From: Chryseobacterium antibioticum
Lineage (GTDB): Bacteria; Bacteroidota; Bacteroidia; Flavobacteriales; Weeksellaceae
Assembly: GCF_012927325.1 (NCBI RefSeq)
Contig: NZ_JABBGI010000014.1
Span: 62,001 to 126,000, forward strand
DNA length: 64,000 nucleotides
Reading direction: 5' to 3'
The notes under the pieces were generated by a model that saw only the letters and a program-made list of their open reading frames with translations, did not search any database and was not told the DNA's origin. Position numbers and translations under genes: made by a program. Positions 62,233 through 64,000 of this stretch are shown here, piece after piece. Each line of letters starts with the position of its first letter. The stretch's first letter is position 1.

Positions 62233-62958
62233 TTAGTTTTTCTTTTTATAAAGAATATCAACAGTCGTTCCATCACCACCTTTACCAAGCTGACGTTCTA
62301 CAAGTAATAATTCTCCTGTAGTACCATTTAACATGATTCTTATTAATCCTCCTTTAGGATCTTCTTTGTATTTTCCCATATAATTTATACTCCAAGTTGG
62401 AAAACTGTAACCAGGATATTCTAAATTATTCCCTACGCCTAATTTATCTTTTAATAAATCTAACTTTAAATCTTGTTCAATATACTTTTTTACTTGCTCC
62501 CAAGTAAATTTATAAGGTTTATCCCAATCTTCTACTTTTATGAGTTTACCTTTTGAATCATATTCATATCGCAACCCTTTAATAAAGCCTCCTTCACCAA
62601 AAGTTTCCCACTTACTTTTTAATAAACCATTTTTATAGTATTCTTTATGGGTCGCAAAAAGAGAGTTCTTAGTTATTAGTGTTGCATAATAGGAATCATC
62701 AAAGTCAGCTTCTAAAATCTTTGTACCATTAGAAGACTCATGTTCATAAGTTCTACTTATTTTATCATAATGTTTAAAATAATTTTCAATATCAAATTTT
62801 TCATTGGTAAATGTTTCCATAGTTTTCTGATTTACTGGAATTTCTAATGATTTAGGTTTTCTGATGTCTTTTGAGGGAGTGTTTTTATTAGGATCTTTAT
62901 CTTGTGAGTGACAAGATGATATTATTAATGATAGAAGGATAAGTGTTATTTTTTTCAT
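62233..62958 (-). CDS. Lipoprotein with MORN-like repeats, possible immunity protein
   Basis: 241 residues. The signal ends in lipobox 'IISSC' (Cys16). The mature part has an 'EYYKNGLLKSKWETFGEGG' and 'RYEYDSKGKLIKVEDWDK' pair, which looks like MORN-type antitoxin repeats, then an unknown C-terminal domain. It lies 3 bp after the protease gene and 6 bp before the PAAR-like gene. Lipoproteins between an effector and a spike gene are often immunity proteins facing the periplasm; this is inferred. Confidence 0.68.
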   Translation of the reverse strand: MKKITLILLSLIISSCHSQDKDPNKNTPSKDIRKPKSLEIPVNQKTMETFTNEKFDIENYFKHYDKISRTYEHESSNGTKILEADFDDSYYATLITKNSLFATHKEYYKNGLLKSKWETFGEGGFIKGLRYEYDSKGKLIKVEDWDKPYKFTWEQVKKYIEQDLKLDLLKDKLGVGNNLEYPGYSFPTWSINYMGKYKEDPKGGLIRIMLNGTTGELLLVERQLGKGGDGTTVDILYKKKN

Positions 62959-62961
62959 TGT

Positions 62962-64000
62962 CTATATTTTTTTTACGTTTGGGTAAATAAATGAATATTG
63001 CCAATGCCATAGTTGAATAACAGGTATTGGGGTTAGTGCTACGTCTGAATAATCCATTATGTTATCCGTTTTATCTTGAGTAAAGGTATGCTCTCCAGAA
63101 TTATCAAAAGAATGATAGAGTCCCATTGCGTGAAGACCTTCATGTACAAGTGTACTGTCACTAAAAGCGGTATTGCTACTATCGCCTTTATATATTACTA
63201 CAGATTTAGCCGTAGAGGGGATGCCATATGAGCGACCAAATAAACCGCTGTTCGGAGACCGAGATGTTCCTGCTTCCTGATTGATAAAATAGAATTTATA
63301 GACGTCATCATATTTATTACCATACTTCGTTTTGACCTGTCCATTTAAAAAATCTTGAATTGCGTCAATTGAGCCGTTTGGAATCATACCACCTCTTACA
63401 TTTGCAGCGTTATTGAATAATGTTTTTAGATTTGTCTTCTTTCCAGATGAATCAGTATCTGAAGTAAAGAATAGATCAATTGTGGTAAGAAAATTAGGAT
63501 TTACTAATGACTGTCTCAAGTATTTGTTCAAAACAGATTGTCTATTTGATGATGGGACACTCATTGAAACTGTTCCGTTTATATTTGTATTTACTCTTAC
63601 AATCACACAATCCGCCTTATAACGTTGCTTATTAGGAGTAACCAAAATTTTTCCCGCCAATGACTTTTCCTCTTCTCCTTTGGCATTCTTAAATACAGAA
63701 ATCACTTTAATATCCTGATACTTATCAAACGATTTAATACAAGATATATTAAGGGTTGTTTTGTGGATACCTTTAGTTACAGGTGTAATATTCTGTTTAT
63801 CTAAAGTAAATAACGTTTTATCATATTCCAACTCCAGCCTTATAGGTTCTACCTCGATGTCAACTGTCACATCCAATTTTGCCGAAGTATGGGTAAAACC
63901 TTTTGGAACTTCATTTTTGGGATATAAGGTCAGCCAAGGTACAAAGTAAGTAAATGTAGTTCTTCGTCCTCTACTGTCTTTTCTTGTAAACGTTCTCTGC
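62962..64000 (-). CDS. Metzincin-type metalloprotease, putative secreted effector, 5' end missing
   Basis: The frame is open to the right window edge; upstream residues ('TFTYFVPWLTLYPKNEVPKG') belong to the same protein, so the TTG at about 63876 is not the start. The N-terminal part visible here is beta-rich (Ig-like). The C-terminal domain has the zinc motif 'LVHEGLHAMGLYH' (HExxHxxGxxH) and Met-turn 'NIMDYS', the metzincin hallmark. With a downstream lipoprotein and DUF4280 spike gene, the best reading is a type VI effector protease. Confidence 0.8.
   Translation of the reverse strand, partial: QRTFTRKDSRGRRTTFTYFVPWLTLYPKNEVPKGFTHTSAKLDVTVDIEVEPIRLELEYDKTLFTLDKQNITPVTKGIHKTTLNISCIKSFDKYQDIKVISVFKNAKGEEEKSLAGKILVTPNKQRYKADCVIVRVNTNINGTVSMSVPSSNRQSVLNKYLRQSLVNPNFLTTIDLFFTSDTDSSGKKTNLKTLFNNAANVRGGMIPNGSIDAIQDFLNGQVKTKYGNKYDDVYKFYFINQEAGTSRSPNSGLFGRSYGIPSTAKSVVIYKGDSSNTAFSDSTLVHEGLHAMGLYHSFDNSGEHTFTQDKTDNIMDYSDVALTPIPVIQLWHWQYSFIYPNVKKI

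Noticed and set aside
1-64000. CRISPR arrays, rRNA and tRNA genes, transposase-bearing insertion sequences
   Set aside because: No regular spacer-repeat array, no tRNA cloverleaf or rRNA segments, and no transposase frame were seen on either strand.

Overview
The window looks like chromosome from a Chryseobacterium-type member of the Bacteroidota (Flavobacteriia, Weeksellaceae). I infer this from AT-rich DNA, promoters of the Bacteroidota form TTTG-N19-TAnnTTTG, the lack of clear Shine-Dalgarno sites, secreted proteins that begin 'AQVGINT' after the signal peptide, and familiar genes (pruA, fabH, a DoxD-DoxA fusion, DUF2199 and DUF6526 proteins). No database was searched; family names rest on motifs read by eye.

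Positions 1-35,481 are ordinary chromosome. In order they hold: an EmrA/EmrB-type drug efflux pair (the first gene cut by the window edge); a thiosulfate:quinone oxidoreductase-like membrane protein; an exported alpha/beta hydrolase; a MazG-like protein with DNA-3-methyladenine glycosylase I; a divergent HxlR regulator/quinone reductase pair; DUF2199, FAD oxidase, patatin and CorA genes; and fabH. Next comes a duplicated locus (13.3-19.7 kb) with two membrane-anchored TPR/LuxR-type regulators and three small secreted C1q-like or fibre-like proteins, with a decayed copy of the fabH 3' end inside it. After that are a secreted thioredoxin, a TPR/AraC regulator, a dead surface-protein gene, small lipoproteins, pruA, topoisomerase IB, a DUF6526 protein, aminopeptidase P, a Crp/Fnr regulator with its probable two-gene target operon, and mnmE.

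Positions 35,467-56,312 are an integrated element of about 20.8 kb in the 3' end of mnmE. A 14-bp direct repeat spelling the conserved mnmE C-terminus (Cys-Ile-Gly-Lys-stop) bounds it, and a 17-bp repeat lies just inside both ends. It encodes a tyrosine recombinase, an unknown protein, an excisionase-like HTH protein, a double winged-helix protein, and small and large phage terminase subunits, but no portal, capsid or tail gene. A promoter then precedes a leader that folds into one very long hairpin, ahead of a membrane protein, a CHAT-domain cysteine protease, and a type I restriction-modification operon (hsdM, hsdS, a small membrane protein, two DUF262 proteins, hsdR, a YgjP-like metalloprotease). 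The best reading is a phage-satellite-like or relic-prophage defence island.

Positions 56,313-61,206 hold a second recombination module directly outside attR: four phased 10-bp repeats, a zinc-finger/HTH gene interrupted by a +1 frameshift at CTT-TAG-G, a second tyrosine recombinase, an unknown protein, an HTH protein and a possible primase-like protein. Its far boundary is not visible. Positions 61,207-64,000, on the minus strand, look like a type VI secretion effector cassette: a metzincin-type protease cut by the window edge, a lipoprotein that may be its immunity protein, a DUF4280 PAAR-like spike protein, and two small genes, one frameshifted.
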